Origin: Progne subis subis
Lineage: Eukaryota > Chordata > Aves > Passeriformes > Hirundinidae
Length of the DNA stretch: 64,000 bases
Reading direction: 5' to 3'
Assembly: GCA_022316685.1 (NCBI GenBank)
Contig: JAKJHU010000030.1
Span: forward strand, 11,222,360 to 11,286,359
The notes under the pieces are model-generated. The model searched no databases and was not told the origin of the DNA. It saw nothing but the letters and a program-made list of their open reading frames with translations. The position numbers and the translations under genes are program-made. Position 1 is the stretch's first letter, and the number at the start of each line of letters is the position of its first letter. Shown in pieces: positions 1 to 11,800 of this stretch.

Positions 1-806
1 AACTTTCCTGGAGTGTAACTTTAATAGAGTTTTTTGTTCATTGATCTGGGAGAGTGAAGTAAAAATCATATATATATATATACATATCACATGTAATTAT
101 GACTGCTGATATTTTGATTTTCTCTGTTGAAGGCCTAGCAGATGTATGCAAGAGAGAGGACATCACATATTATCTATGAACACAAAAGGGTTGGGTGAAG
201 ATGGTAGAGAGAGTTTAAAAAGTTACTTTAACTTTAGAATACATTTCAAAATGACTGAGGATTTTGGTGACTGGAAGATCTTTTACTTTTGCTCAATCAT
301 GAACCACATCAGGGAGAAATTAAGTTGGGAAATCATATTCCCAAATTTCATTTCTGCATACACTAAACTAAGTTTATGTTAAGTAAGATGCTTGCACTAG
401 TAAAGAAATAACAAAAGACCACTTTCTGAGAGAAGAGCATCCTTTTTCCATTATGATCTCTTTTGAAGTAGCTGCTTGACTGATGAATTTGTACACATCC
501 CACCTCCAATATTCCCCATTCCACTTTCCACATGTGTTTGCATTACTGAGAAGTAATCATAAAGAAAAATATAAACCGCAGTGAAAAGGAGATGGGTTGT
601 GACAGCTAAAAAAGGACCAAATACTCCAGAAAAGTGATCATATTACCATTTTTTCTGACCTTTCAGCAGCCACCAGACCAAATAAATAGAAGGACAAGGT
701 TAACAGGTAGAAAACAGACACAGCAGGAATTATTTCATTCATTGATCTTGAAGGTTGGACAATTTGAACAGGGTATTGTATAGATGGTTTTTCCTAATTA
801 TTCATC
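1..806. other. Intergenic, no recognisable feature
   Basis: AT-rich sequence with a short TA repeat at about 69-81. The only open frame, 146-382 on the plus strand, has no domain and looks accidental. Confidence 0.6.
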
Positions 807-812
807 AATATA

Positions 813-1512
813 TGTAGTGGTGCGAGAGTTGTTTTATTAAGTTATTAAGTTATTTTTGTAAGATTTATAAGTTATTTTTGTAATGGTTCAGTCCACTGTA
901 CCCCCTGTGTTCTGTAATAGTTTCCCCCCTATGAGTTAGTTATATAACCAGACGTTTTGTGTCAATCACCCTTCCCTGCACCTGTCCCTGTCAATCCCCC
1001 CTCTCTCCTCTTGGTCGCCCTGTCTGTCACTTCGAGACCCTTCTCTGGATTCTGGAAAGATCCAGGAGAGGCGTCGAGTGATAGGCTGGTGCTCGGGGAA
1101 TCCCCTCCTCCCCTCTTGTGATTTGTTCATTGTTCAGAAGTTGACACCCCATGTTACACCCCTGTGTTCCCTGGTTGGCTGACCCGTTGTCACCAACCCT
1201 GGATCCTCCCCCATTTATAAGTGGCCGCAATGCTTTGGTCTAGGCTTTCTCTGGGCAGAAGTGGTCTGAGGTGGAGGTCCTTGCCGGACTCCCCTTGATA
1301 AACTACCTTCTACCCTGCCTTAAAAGAGTTGACCCTTTTTCCATTGCCGCAGTCGTGACGCCATCAGACCCACTCGCCTGTGTGGGGAACCAAAAACCCA
1401 CCGGGAGGAGGTCACTCACCCTGCCTCTAACCCCGACCGATCCACGCTGCTGCAGTGCAGAACTGAGGTAGCCTGTGGTCAACGCCTGCTAGGTGTGAGG
1501 GACACTGTGACA
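813..1512 (+). mobile_element. Solo LTR of an endogenous retrovirus, 6-bp target duplication
   Basis: This is a 700-bp element that begins TGTAGTGG and ends CTGTGACA, with the canonical TG...CA ends. It is flanked directly by the 6-bp duplication AATATA (807-812 and 1513-1518). Inside, a TATA-like TTATAAG lies at 1215-1221, and a GATAAA that could serve as a variant poly(A) signal lies at 1297-1302, giving a U3-R-U5 layout on the plus strand. The 5' part contains a direct duplication of AAGTTATTTTTGTAA around 846-884. The middle is C- and T-rich, unlike the AT-rich flanks. No internal gag, pol or env and no second LTR is present, so it is a solo LTR left by recombination. A 6-bp duplication is typical of alpha/betaretrovirus-like (class II) integrases; the class is inference from that length. 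Confidence 0.88.
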
Positions 1513-2304
1513 AATATACATTAAAAAAAATGCATTCCTTTACAGAAGAGATTAATTTATGTGTCAGTGTCCCATTGTCAGGGGCAAAGAATGGATTGAA
1601 TCTGTTAGTTGCTCTTTAACCAGGAGCATAAAGAATGTACACAGATTTGTCTCTTTCTAAGAAAATAAATTACAGAGGTATCTGTAGCACTTATCTTCAA
1701 GCACTTGTACTACACATTATTCCACCTAAACTCTCCCCACAGTCAGCTGGATGAAACACTTCTGCAGGCAGGAAGTTAAAAGTGTCTTAGTTACATTTAT
1801 GCTCTGAACATCCTGTAATTTTCATGTTGTTCAGTAGAAATCTTACCCCAAGCGCCTACCAGATAGGTAAGACTAAATCAAGTAGGTGAACCAGTCTTCC
1901 TAATTCTTTTCATGAGAAACTAATAAACTTACCAAAATATGGTTAATAAGATACTATTTATATAACTTTTTCATGGCTATCTGGAAGACTGGGCTTTGGA
2001 GAGACATTTTAAAAGAATGGTTGGAATAAATATTCCTTCACAAGACTAACCTAAGCACATTACAACATCATCCAACAGCAAGACATACAGGTCTTAGATA
2101 TCTGAAAGAAATAGAACATTCATTGCAGAATTGAAGGATGCAATCTGATTTTTAGATAGCACTTTTACCATAGGAAAAAAAGGCCAAAAACTGAGCATAT
2201 TCATCATTCAAGAGATTACAAAAGCAGTATATTGAAGACTGCTGGAAAGCAGTTTTTCTGATCATTGGTACTGGATATCAAGACTTTATAATTGGGAAGC
2301 TGGC

Positions 2305-2375
2305 GAAGAAAAGGGAAGGAGAAGGGGAACGGGAAGGGGAACAGGAAGGGGAACGGGAAGGGGAATGGGAAGGCG
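2305..2375. repeat. Degenerate GGGAA/GGGGAAC purine minisatellite
   Basis: About 70 bases of purine-only sequence built from variants of GGGAAGGGGAAC, flanked by AT-rich unique DNA. It produces a spurious minus-strand frame rich in alternating Phe-Pro. Confidence 0.9.
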
Positions 2376-3662
2376 AAAAATAAAATATAAGACATCATTA
2401 TACCAAAACATAAGCAATTAAAAATTAGAAACTGAAACACAGAAAGTTCAACTGGCTTGCCCCAAACAACTCACAAAGCCTGTGCCACAGTCACTGCCAG
2501 AAAAATTAACGTTAATATTATTCATCTACAAGTTCATTGTTCTTGTTAGAGGTCCAGGTTTAGACTATGTTATTTTGCATTTCAGTAAAGGATTCAAGTC
2601 TTGTAATATTATGCAACTAAATAACTCAAATTCAGCTAAGTTTAACCACTTCTTCTCCTTTTTATATTACAATTCTTTCAGTCATAATAAGTAAAATCAG
2701 AATGTGTGCTCACGCTGAAACCCTAAATAATAACTTGGAGAAGTTGTTTCCATCTCAGCCTAGACCACTGAAAATAGCAAGCTTTGATGGAAATGCTGAC
2801 CAGCCTTTCATGCATAGCTCTCAATAATGAAAGATTCCACTCTGGCTGACTCTGTCATTGCCATCTAACCATTTTTCTTCCATTCATTAGTGGAACATCA
2901 TATAACTTAACAGAAATTAACATATGTAAAGAATGTCATCCCAGAGGGATTTCTGGAACAAAGGAATATTTTTCTATAGTTGGCAGTTTTGGTAAGAGCT
3001 CATTTTGTAATCTACAGTAGTTGTTAACTTCACAAAGAAATGAATTATCTTTCTTCAGGTTTTTAACCAAATTCCCCATTTTTTGGCTTTGTGTCTTGGA
3101 CTTGTGGATGTCTTAAATAAAAATAAAAGCACAAGATCCCACCCTCCAAGTTTCTGATTGCTTTTTGTAACAGCTCAGTCCCTGAGGGGTTCAGCTTGTT
3201 ATTGAAATTGTTTTCTTTAATGGGCATTTTGTGCTTTTCCCTTGGATTATTTTACTTGCTTGGAGTGGTGAATGCATTCCAGTTCAAAAATCAAACACTG
3301 GGGCAAATGCTACAAACACATTGCCCAACATGTGGTCAGCATTTAGACAAGTATATAAAGCAGAGAATTATTCTGAGCACTGGGGAGAACACTCTTAATT
3401 CAGTGTTACAGCAGATAAATTATCTATCTCATGATTTAGATTATGCTGACAGTTTCATTATGTATTTCCAGTGCCCAAACATACTAATAAGTGTTGTAGG
3501 TTTGTCCCAGTTCAGTATAGAATCTAAATTCTGCCTTCAGATGAATCCTGAACAGGCACAATGAAGGGCAGATGTGTTCTATAGGATCTTGGCACTGTCA
3601 AGACATAACATCTGAACTTTAAATTTATTTCAAAAGCCTGAAAGCTTATTTAGCTGACATTT

Positions 3663-3694
3663 GGGAGGGAGGGAGGGAGGGAGGGAGAGAGAGG
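3663..3694. repeat. (GGGA)n microsatellite
   Basis: About seven GGGA units followed by a short GA run. Confidence 0.95.
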
Positions 3695-6600
3695 ATCTGA
3701 TTCTCCTCTCACACATGTTTTAAGCCATTGTTGGATTTCTGATTTCATTAGTTACATCTGATTTACATGGCTGTCAGTGATGGGATACAGTCTGTATGAA
3801 ACTGAATTACAAATCTAAGGAATATACTGCCAAATTTTTGATGCTACACCCAGCAGACTGCTGAAGTCATAAACTGGGAAAATAACTTGCTAAAGGAAGA
3901 CAGGTCAAGAAACAATCTAAGGGGATAGTGGTTACAAAGTTCCTAAAGGATCATCTTTAGGCCTGTGTTTGCTGAATTTTTCACAAGACTAGTGCCTAAG
4001 TTGTCACAAAGTATTTTATTGAGTGTAATACTGAATTCAAAATATTTTGGAACCTCACAATTTCTTAATGGTCTCTTATCCTACCAGGTGCTGATACTAG
4101 CTTTGTCTGTGTCAATCAGTCTTTTGTAAACACATTCTGAAATTTCAATTTTCCATCTATCATCATACACTGAACAAATCATCATAATATATTAAACAGT
4201 AATGTATTTTTTTTGAAAAGAATCCATCAGAGTTAAAGTTTCCATGATATTTCTTCTCTTTAGGATATTTACTTCAGTTAGTTTTAGGCACTTGTCTATC
4301 TAGCAGCCATAATTTCCCACAACAGGCAATGGAGAGCTGACTCCCCTTGAGAAAGCTTCAAAAACATAAGATTTCTGGTTTAAATCACCTTCTGAAAGAT
4401 CTATCTATGTCTTTCTATGTTAACTGGATAGGTTCATTTGCCCATATAATTGGACAGATGAACTAGGATTGTCTGACCATGTGTTGCCACATTTAATCTG
4501 ATGTTACAAATTCTTATTATGGAATTTCTAATTTCCTGCACAAATTCTTTCATCAAGTTGCTTGTAGCTGTTGGAGTTACAAGAGTATGTACTTAATTTC
4601 CTTAAACTACTCTTTGGAAGAAAGCACTTTATTCATTGCATTCCCTTAGTCATAATGTGCTTTGACATACTTACAGTAAAGTCAGTGGACTTGCTGGATG
4701 AGTAAAATCAACTTTGTGGTTTTGGTTTCTAGGACATCTCACTTCAGCCAGCATTAAAACATTAGGAATCACTGTGATACTATTCTTCAAGCCCAAGGGA
4801 CACTGTCAGGAGAGGACTTACAGGTTCTGTGGGAAGCGAGAAATCACAGGCATTCTTAGATTGTGCAGTATTTTAAAAACAAGCTCAGTCTCTAGTTCTT
4901 TCTGAGCCCTCTAATACCTGTACAACTTTCTGTAGTCTCAAATCCTGAAGTTAATAGCTAAGGTTCTAGTTAGACTACTCAGTTTTCATGTTACCCACAA
5001 GAAAACTCAAGGCACAACTGCTCAAAATTGTTGATGCCAGAAAGCAACCCAAGTAGCAAGAACAGTGACTCAAGTCCTGCTTCTGTTTCACGTCAGAGAG
5101 ACAATCTGTCATTGTAATCTTGACAAAAAATGTAAATACAATTTTGAATTTGATTCCAGCAATTATTTTTAAAGACTTGGCCTGAAAGTAATCAATTAAG
5201 AAAAAAATCTTGCTGTTACGCTTTTCCTGACAGGCTAAATGAAACAAAACCTGTACTCCAACAGGAAAAAATTCAAATTTCTGTTGGTTCTTGTGTTGCA
5301 CCTTATTGCAAAAAATAACAAAACACAAGAATAAAACAACACACTTTAACTAAAACACCCAAAATCCCCAAAGAGGAGTTTCCTGATACTGCTGTATCTT
5401 TGTTCACCTATTGTGAGGAGAAGATGAAAAACAAAATTCAGCAAGAAGGAGTGAATGCCTTTGCTATACTTCACCAGGAACAAACTGTCTTCCAACCTTA
5501 GGAGCAGGAACTCCGAAGGAGATTGGGACACTGCTCCAAGGGGGACATGAAAGAGGATGGAGTGGCATGAAGGCACTGTGGTCATGCTGTTGAAAACAAT
5601 GCTGCTAATGGGAACTAAGGCAAAGGAATAGCCAAGGCAGGTAATTGAAAGGTGGACTTTGCTTCATTAACTCAAAAATAAATATTATTTTTCACTCCTC
5701 TACATATCTTAGTGACTGAAGTCACTCAAACTGCATCTAAACATGAAATGACATGAACTGTTCCCTTTCTCAAAGAAAATTTTGTATATATAGCTTAGGT
5801 GAGAAGGGAGGTCAGAGAAGACACCATCATAACTTCTGGGATCAGTCAACATGCTCAGCCTGTGTTCTCCCCCAATAGGGAGGGTTCTTGGGTAAGAAGC
5901 TTACTCTATGCACACTAAAGATTTCTTTCAAGCCAGCTCTTTTTGGTAATTACAGCTTGTCTGAATATCACTTCAAACTCATTTTTGCATTCAGTGTATT
6001 ATCAACAGCAAACTCGCAACCTTAACCTGTCAGAGTTCTCTATTACCAGTATGTTTGTTAATAAAGGGCCTTATTCCATAAACTCAGTGCAAGTCCTTCA
6101 AGGGCATTAGCAGAGCCAGGCAGCACACTTGGAAAAACGGATTATATACCAGGTGAGAGTGGAGATGCTGTGGGCACGTGCCTCTGGATGGCAGGTCAAA
6201 CCAAGCTCTGGTGCAGTGGTCTGGTCGGTGGGGTCCCGTGGCAGAGCACTGACAGCTGCTCGGGCATAAGGGACTCATCCTTCCAGGGGCACAGATGGAT
6301 GGATCAAACACAAAGGGTTCAAGGACACCCCCCTTTTACATGACATCTATGGTGGGGAGTTGCTGCCAGCTGTAAGTTAAAGTTTCCTGAAAAAGAAAAG
6401 AGGATTGTTCTCATCGGTCTCATACTGAGAAGGAAATTACTGGGAAGCACCTCTGACCCATTTTCTCCCTCCCACCCTGCCAATACAATTTTAGAAAAGC
6501 ATGAAGTCTCTTACTCCATTGTGCAAATATCAAAGACCACCTTGAGAAAATTTAACCCCATTGCTGTACAACTAATCTGGAGAAATAAACAAAATTTCTA

Positions 6601-7903
6601 AAGAAACACATCTTCTGCAAGCTGTGGTAACTCTGTATTGCTTATTGACGGAAATGAGCACTCCTGTCAGGCTGTAAGTGATTCAAAATCAAAATGAGCA
6701 TTTTAGCTTTGCACTTTTTCATGCAAATTATTTTGAAATTTTATAATGACAATTATATAATTTTAAATTAAAATCGTATTTCCATGATTTTTAATTCCAT
6801 GTACATTTTCAAAAATAAAATTTAAAAATATTAAATATAATACTGCTTATAGTAGATGTCTCTAATACATCTTCTCCCTTACTTCTGCAAAACTCTCATT
6901 ATATATTCCTCTGAATATATATGTATGCAAAATACATCAATATTGCTGTTCATACAGATTAAGTTATCCGTAACTTGCATCAATAAAAGTCAGAACTAAA
7001 AGTATATTACAGCAAAAAATACCAATTTAACTGCCTTTAAACTTAATGCATATTACTATAAATCTGAAAGGTAATACAGAAAACATTATATATATAATAA
7101 ATAATAAATACAGGCCATCTACTGTTTATCATTTAAAATTGAACTCAAGAGAACAGAAAGTAGATATGGACTTTGATTCCAACCAATTTAAATTCTAATT
7201 TAGATTCCAGATTAATATCAAAGCTGAAAAAATATCTCGTCCACATGGATTTTTACGATTTTATAATCCATAAATGCAATAATATAGTTTTTGTTGCACA
7301 AGTCCTCTAAGTCAGGAAAAAATTATTCCTTATTTTGATATTCTTGTACACATTTCTACAATTTATGTTTCAAAATTTGATTTCCAAAGACAGTGCAGGA
7401 AATGATGGAATATATAGTTTTATATGTAGGACAAACTATTCCATTAAAATAATTGATTTTGTACTTGATAAACCTATATGAAACTTCAGTGTGGAGCAGA
7501 CTTTTAAAGATGCTCTAAACTTGAATCAATAACAATCATTTTAGTTCTTTTTGGTAGATAAGAAAATATGAAAAGTTCTTACTTGTTTGAAAGGCATGAA
7601 AGTAAGAAAACAAGACATAAGATGGACAAATGCTCATAAATTACAAGAGAGAAAACCACCACAGACTGCAAAAAAACCTTTTACTTTGATTTTTTTATGA
7701 TCAATTATCTTAGGAGAATAGAGTATTTGTCAATTCGTGTGTTAAATTTAAAACAGCTTTAACTGAGAAAATACTGCAAGATGTATTTTACTTAAGAGAG
7801 AGGAAAGAAAAGTGCCATTTCTTTTAGCTCACTATAAAAATAAGTATGAGAAAAGTTATTTTTACAGGTTTTGGATTGGAATATTTTGGTTTTGGTTTTG
7901 GGT

Positions 7904-7939
7904 GTTTGTTTGTTTGTTTGTTTGTTTGTTTGTTTGTTT
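7904..7939. repeat. (TTTG)n microsatellite
   Basis: Nine uninterrupted TTTG units ending 12 bases before the 52-bp minisatellite that follows. Confidence 0.95.
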
Positions 7940-7951
7940 TTTCCCACAGAA

Positions 7952-8107
7952 GTTTGGTTACTGACCGAATCTGACATGGGTTCTGGCGAGTTTAAACTTT
8001 TTCGTTTGGTTACTGACCGAATCTGACATGGGTTCTGGCGAGTTTAAACTTTTTTGTTTGGTTACTGACCGAATCTGACATGGGTTCTGGTGAGTTTAAA
8101 CTTTTTC
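7952..8107. repeat. 52-bp minisatellite, three near-identical copies
   Basis: Three head-to-tail copies start at 7952, 8004 and 8056, each exactly 52 bp, beginning GTTTGGTTACTGACCGAATC. I see only about two substitutions among the copies: a C to T at the end of copy 2 and a C to T in the GGCGAG/GGTGAG motif of copy 3. Each copy contains the palindrome GTTTAAAC near its end. The near-identity suggests recent expansion or ongoing homogenisation. There are no spacers between units, so this is not CRISPR-like. Confidence 0.97.
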
Positions 8108-11100
8108 ATTTATTCTACACATTCAATTTTCTACATGAAAGGCCCACATCCAAACTTTACAGTCAGCAGAGCATGCAGGAAGCTCAGACTTTGGCCTGCC
8201 ACTTATCCACAATAAAATTTAAAAAGGATCCATAAAGCTGGACTGAAAAGTAGCTTATAATGCTCTCTGCACCACTGATCTATGTTACAGCAAGGAGGAG
8301 ATACAAGATACAGCTTTACTGTCCGTACAGGCTTATGTTGAACAGCCTGTGTTTGTCTAGGAGCTGGGTAGTATACTCTGCATTCCTACTGCAACTGCAA
8401 ACCTAGAATGAAATTTGATTATCATTTAAAATTTACTGGAAATTTGAAAAATGGAGAATAACTCAATGTATCAAATGCATACCAAAAAAGCTGATATTTA
8501 TGCATCTTATTTAGAGAAAGTAATATTCTTAGACAAAAATAATAATTCTTTTCTGTGTTAAATAAAGACACATACATATCCTCAGAAACGCAAAACAATA
8601 GCTGACTTACAGACCTGCATTTTGTGGTAGAGTTCCAAGGAGGCTCTATCAAGAGCCAGTCTCCAGCATGGCAAACACTTTGAGGGTAAATAATTAAGAC
8701 ACTGTCTCCCTCTGAATAGCCAACAATTTAGATGCCATATGAAACTGAAGGAAGACAGGCAGGTAGGTTTTCTACACCGCCATTAACCAGGTGTGGAGTA
8801 CTCTTTTTTCAACCAATTGTTTAACCAGTGCCAGATGAAGAAAATTTGCAGGCAGCGTAGAACAGCATAAGAAAGGATGTTGTGCCTGAGGAAGGAAGAG
8901 ATAAGCAGGCAATTGTGACTGCCACTTCTGATAGAGTAAAGATTGAGCCTTGATAGATCAGCAAATGTGATAGTGTGAGATGAAATGCTTAGAGCTTGAA
9001 AGAGAGAAAGGGCTGAAGATGATATTGTGGGGAAGGGACAGCCAGGGAGAGGCAGCAAACCCAGACAAGGCATAGTTTGATCAATGAACCGATAAGATAG
9101 CAGCTGCATATTGAATGCAGATTTGTCTCAATGTCCTATTTTATTCAAAAATGTATTTGCTATGATAGATTCTACATTGCGTATATGTCAGTCTTGTCAG
9201 GGCAGGCTGCTTCTATGGCAAGGCCATCTGAAACTGCAGGGTATTGTAAGGATTGTACTGACTAACTTCTAAAGTATAAGCTTCTGCATATTTTTTCTTT
9301 GGGTTTAGTTTCAGGGGTTTTTTACCCTTTCTTCTAAATTCCAGACTGTTCCAGAGATTGAAAATGTCCAAGCCCTGTACCTGTTCTCTAATCACATAAT
9401 TTCCACCAAGTGGGACACAATCTCCAGGTATTTTCCACAAGTTCTATTGTTAATACTAGGATGAGGAAGTTGTTCTGCCATTTTTAGAATCTGCCTCTGT
9501 GAGCGGAAATGTACCATGCAGAGAGAAATTGCAATTACTGTCTACTATTTCCTCTGCTATTTAGGGTATTAACTATGATAGATTATATGTGCTGAATTTC
9601 TTCCCCAAATGTGCAGTAATGCCAGTTTGTAGACTTTTATTTTGTTTGACACAAAGTTGCTTAATCCTTGTGGGAGAAAAACTCAGTATTACACAGTTTA
9701 TGCATTTTTAGTTATTTCTTTGTTTAGGACACACTTATTTTAAACTGCTAAATGACATATAAAAACCTGATGGATGTGCAATTAAAATACAACTTTACTA
9801 AGTTCATTTTCATATGTCTTACAAAGTTTAGATTAGTGGTGACTAAGGTTATTAAATTGAGTATTATGAAAAATGAGCAGTCAGCTCTGGGTTACAACAT
9901 ACTGATTCTCCAATATATTTTAATTTCTTAAAAAAAAACCCTAAAACAACCTAGACAAACAAACAAACAAATCACCAAACAAACAAACAACAACAAAAAT
10001 CCCAAACTCCATCTTTTTTCTTTTTTTTTTTTTCCCAACTGTTATGAGGGGGAAATAAAAGAAAGAAAAAACAAACAGCTTGTAGAGTAATGATGTGAAC
10101 AAACATCAAATGGGCTTTACCTACTTCTCTCAGTGGCTTTTGCTAGCATGTTGCTGGCAGAGCATCCCAAGCATTTCCCCTATTTCCAGGGCATGTAGGG
10201 TAATAGACTCCTATACAAGGATAATAAACCCTTGGAGATGGGACCTGGAAACCTGCCCTGCCCAAACACCATGGCCTTCTGAACTCAGACTGTAAGAAAT
10301 ATCAAGTGCTCAGGGGCTTGACCAGCAGGTCCCACCGGATCCTAAGTCTGAGCCCTCCTTGGAACCCTGCTCTGTGTGGGTTTTCTTGCCAGGCAAGGCA
10401 GAGTGAGCAGATGCTCCCTATGAAGCCTCTGCCTTTGGAGCTGCTTTTATTGCCAAGTATTCCAAGCTGTCCTGTGTCCCCAGTTTTGGTCACATCAAGG
10501 TATACTCAAGATTTACCCCTTGCCATGCCGCCTGAGCTGCTGTAGAGTCTGCCCCCAGGAGCTACTAGGAATTTTAGCATCTGTCTTGGAACTGATGAGG
10601 GGAAAGTAGTAAACAACTTAAGTGTTATACTTGTCAGAAATTTGCCAGCTACTCTGTTTGGCTTCTGTCATATTTTTGAAAGTATCACATGAAAAAAGGT
10701 ATATATTAATTACAGTTAAATATTTTTGCCTTTAAAAAAAATTCTATTTCCATTTTCAATTCTTGGACACCAACTTAAAAAAACATAGCTTATTTTTCCC
10801 TCAGAGTTTTGGTATTTTGAACAATCTATGTGAATTCCACTAAAACTTCATCAAAGGCCGTGTGTACTTTTTGTTCACTGTGTAGGAGTGGAGGCAGGGG
10901 GAGAAATATATTCTCAAGATTCATTTTAAAAGAAATTATTTACATGTGGGTTTGCAACCCTCTTTAATGATGCAAAATCTACTCCACACCAAGCTCTATA
11001 TTGCACTTAGAAAATCCAATATGAGTTTAAAGACAAAAAAAAAAGAGGAAAAATATAACTAAATAGATGCCCCAACCTTTAACACAGCTGAATGAAAAAT

Positions 11101-11529
11101 GGTTTCAAAAGTCATCACCATCCTCAATTTAGAATAAAGTTGAATATGGTTCAAAGGATACTTTTTCCTTTATTTGTACAGGGCAGAAGGTGCGAGATGC
11201 CTGGAAGCATCATGTGAAGGTAAAAAGAGTCTTGGAGTACAGCTGCAAACTGAAAGTACATGAGGGTGTGGGGAGAACAGCTGGAAGCTGAAGGAGAAAC
11301 GGGGTCATCATGAATCACACTTCCTTCCTAGACTGCTTCTGGAGCAGTGGGATCTTTATTATGTATTTAGAGTAAGCTCCCATGCACCCACTGCTTTTAT
11401 TTTCTAATGCAATATCTCACAGTTTCAAGAACTCTCCATGGGAAAGCAGCCAAATCTGAAGGAAGAGAATATGAAGGAGGAATAAGAATCACCTGCAAAT
11501 ATGCAAGGAAGGGATCAGTCTCCACAGAG
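8108..11529. other. Intergenic, no gene recognised
   Basis: Mostly AT-rich. An ACAA-rich low-complexity stretch is at about 9950-10000, followed by a T run near 10016-10033. A GC-richer block at about 10120-10570 has overlapping short open frames on both strands but no domain; it could be an old repeat, though I cannot assign it. Confidence 0.5.
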
Positions 11530-11800
11530 ATGGAGTCTAGGACAGGAAAAGAAAAAAGGAAAAAAGATTAAACTGCAGCAAAGACAACTTCTGTTCGATA
11601 CTCAACAGAACTTTTTAACTGTGAGGACTGTGAATCTCAATGATGGATTATTTGAAAAAGAATATTCTGGCAAGCTCTAAGAGCCATTTAGACAAGCATC
11701 TGACAGTAATGACATGAGTAGTGCTTATGCAGCTTTGGCACAATATGGACTACATGAGCCTCACTGATTCTTTCCAGCCCTTTGAAACAGTGAGCAAAAC
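11530..11800 (+). mobile_element. Decayed CR1 LINE 3' fragment
   Basis: The order of features follows the CR1 3' region: an ACTTTTTAACTGTGAGG-like stretch (about 11611-11628), then GAGCCATTTAGACAAGC (about 11681-11697), then a terminal TTCTTTCCAGCCCTTTGA (about 11767-11785), which corresponds to the TCCCTTCCAGCC...ATTCTGTGA end of CR1. It is heavily diverged and lacks the exact 8-bp terminal repeats. The family assignment is from memory of the consensus. Confidence 0.65.

Larger units (their letters stand above)
1519..7903. other. Intergenic, AT-rich, simple repeats only
   Basis: No gene is recognised. The block contains two simple purine repeats (annotated separately), a possible decayed LTR at about 5775-5970 (see findings), and a somewhat GC-richer stretch at 6090-6350 of unknown origin. 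The longest plus open frame, 3196-3564, is discussed under rejected items. Confidence 0.55.

Noticed and set aside
3196..3564. 122-codon plus-strand open frame with a hydrophobic start and a CPTCGQH motif
   Set aside because: It has no recognisable domain and only one CxxC pair, sits in AT-rich intergenic DNA, and its length is within chance for 64 kb. No splice or promoter context supports it.
7952..8107. CRISPR-like array
   Set aside because: The 52-bp units are directly adjacent with no unique spacers, and the context is vertebrate; it is a minisatellite.
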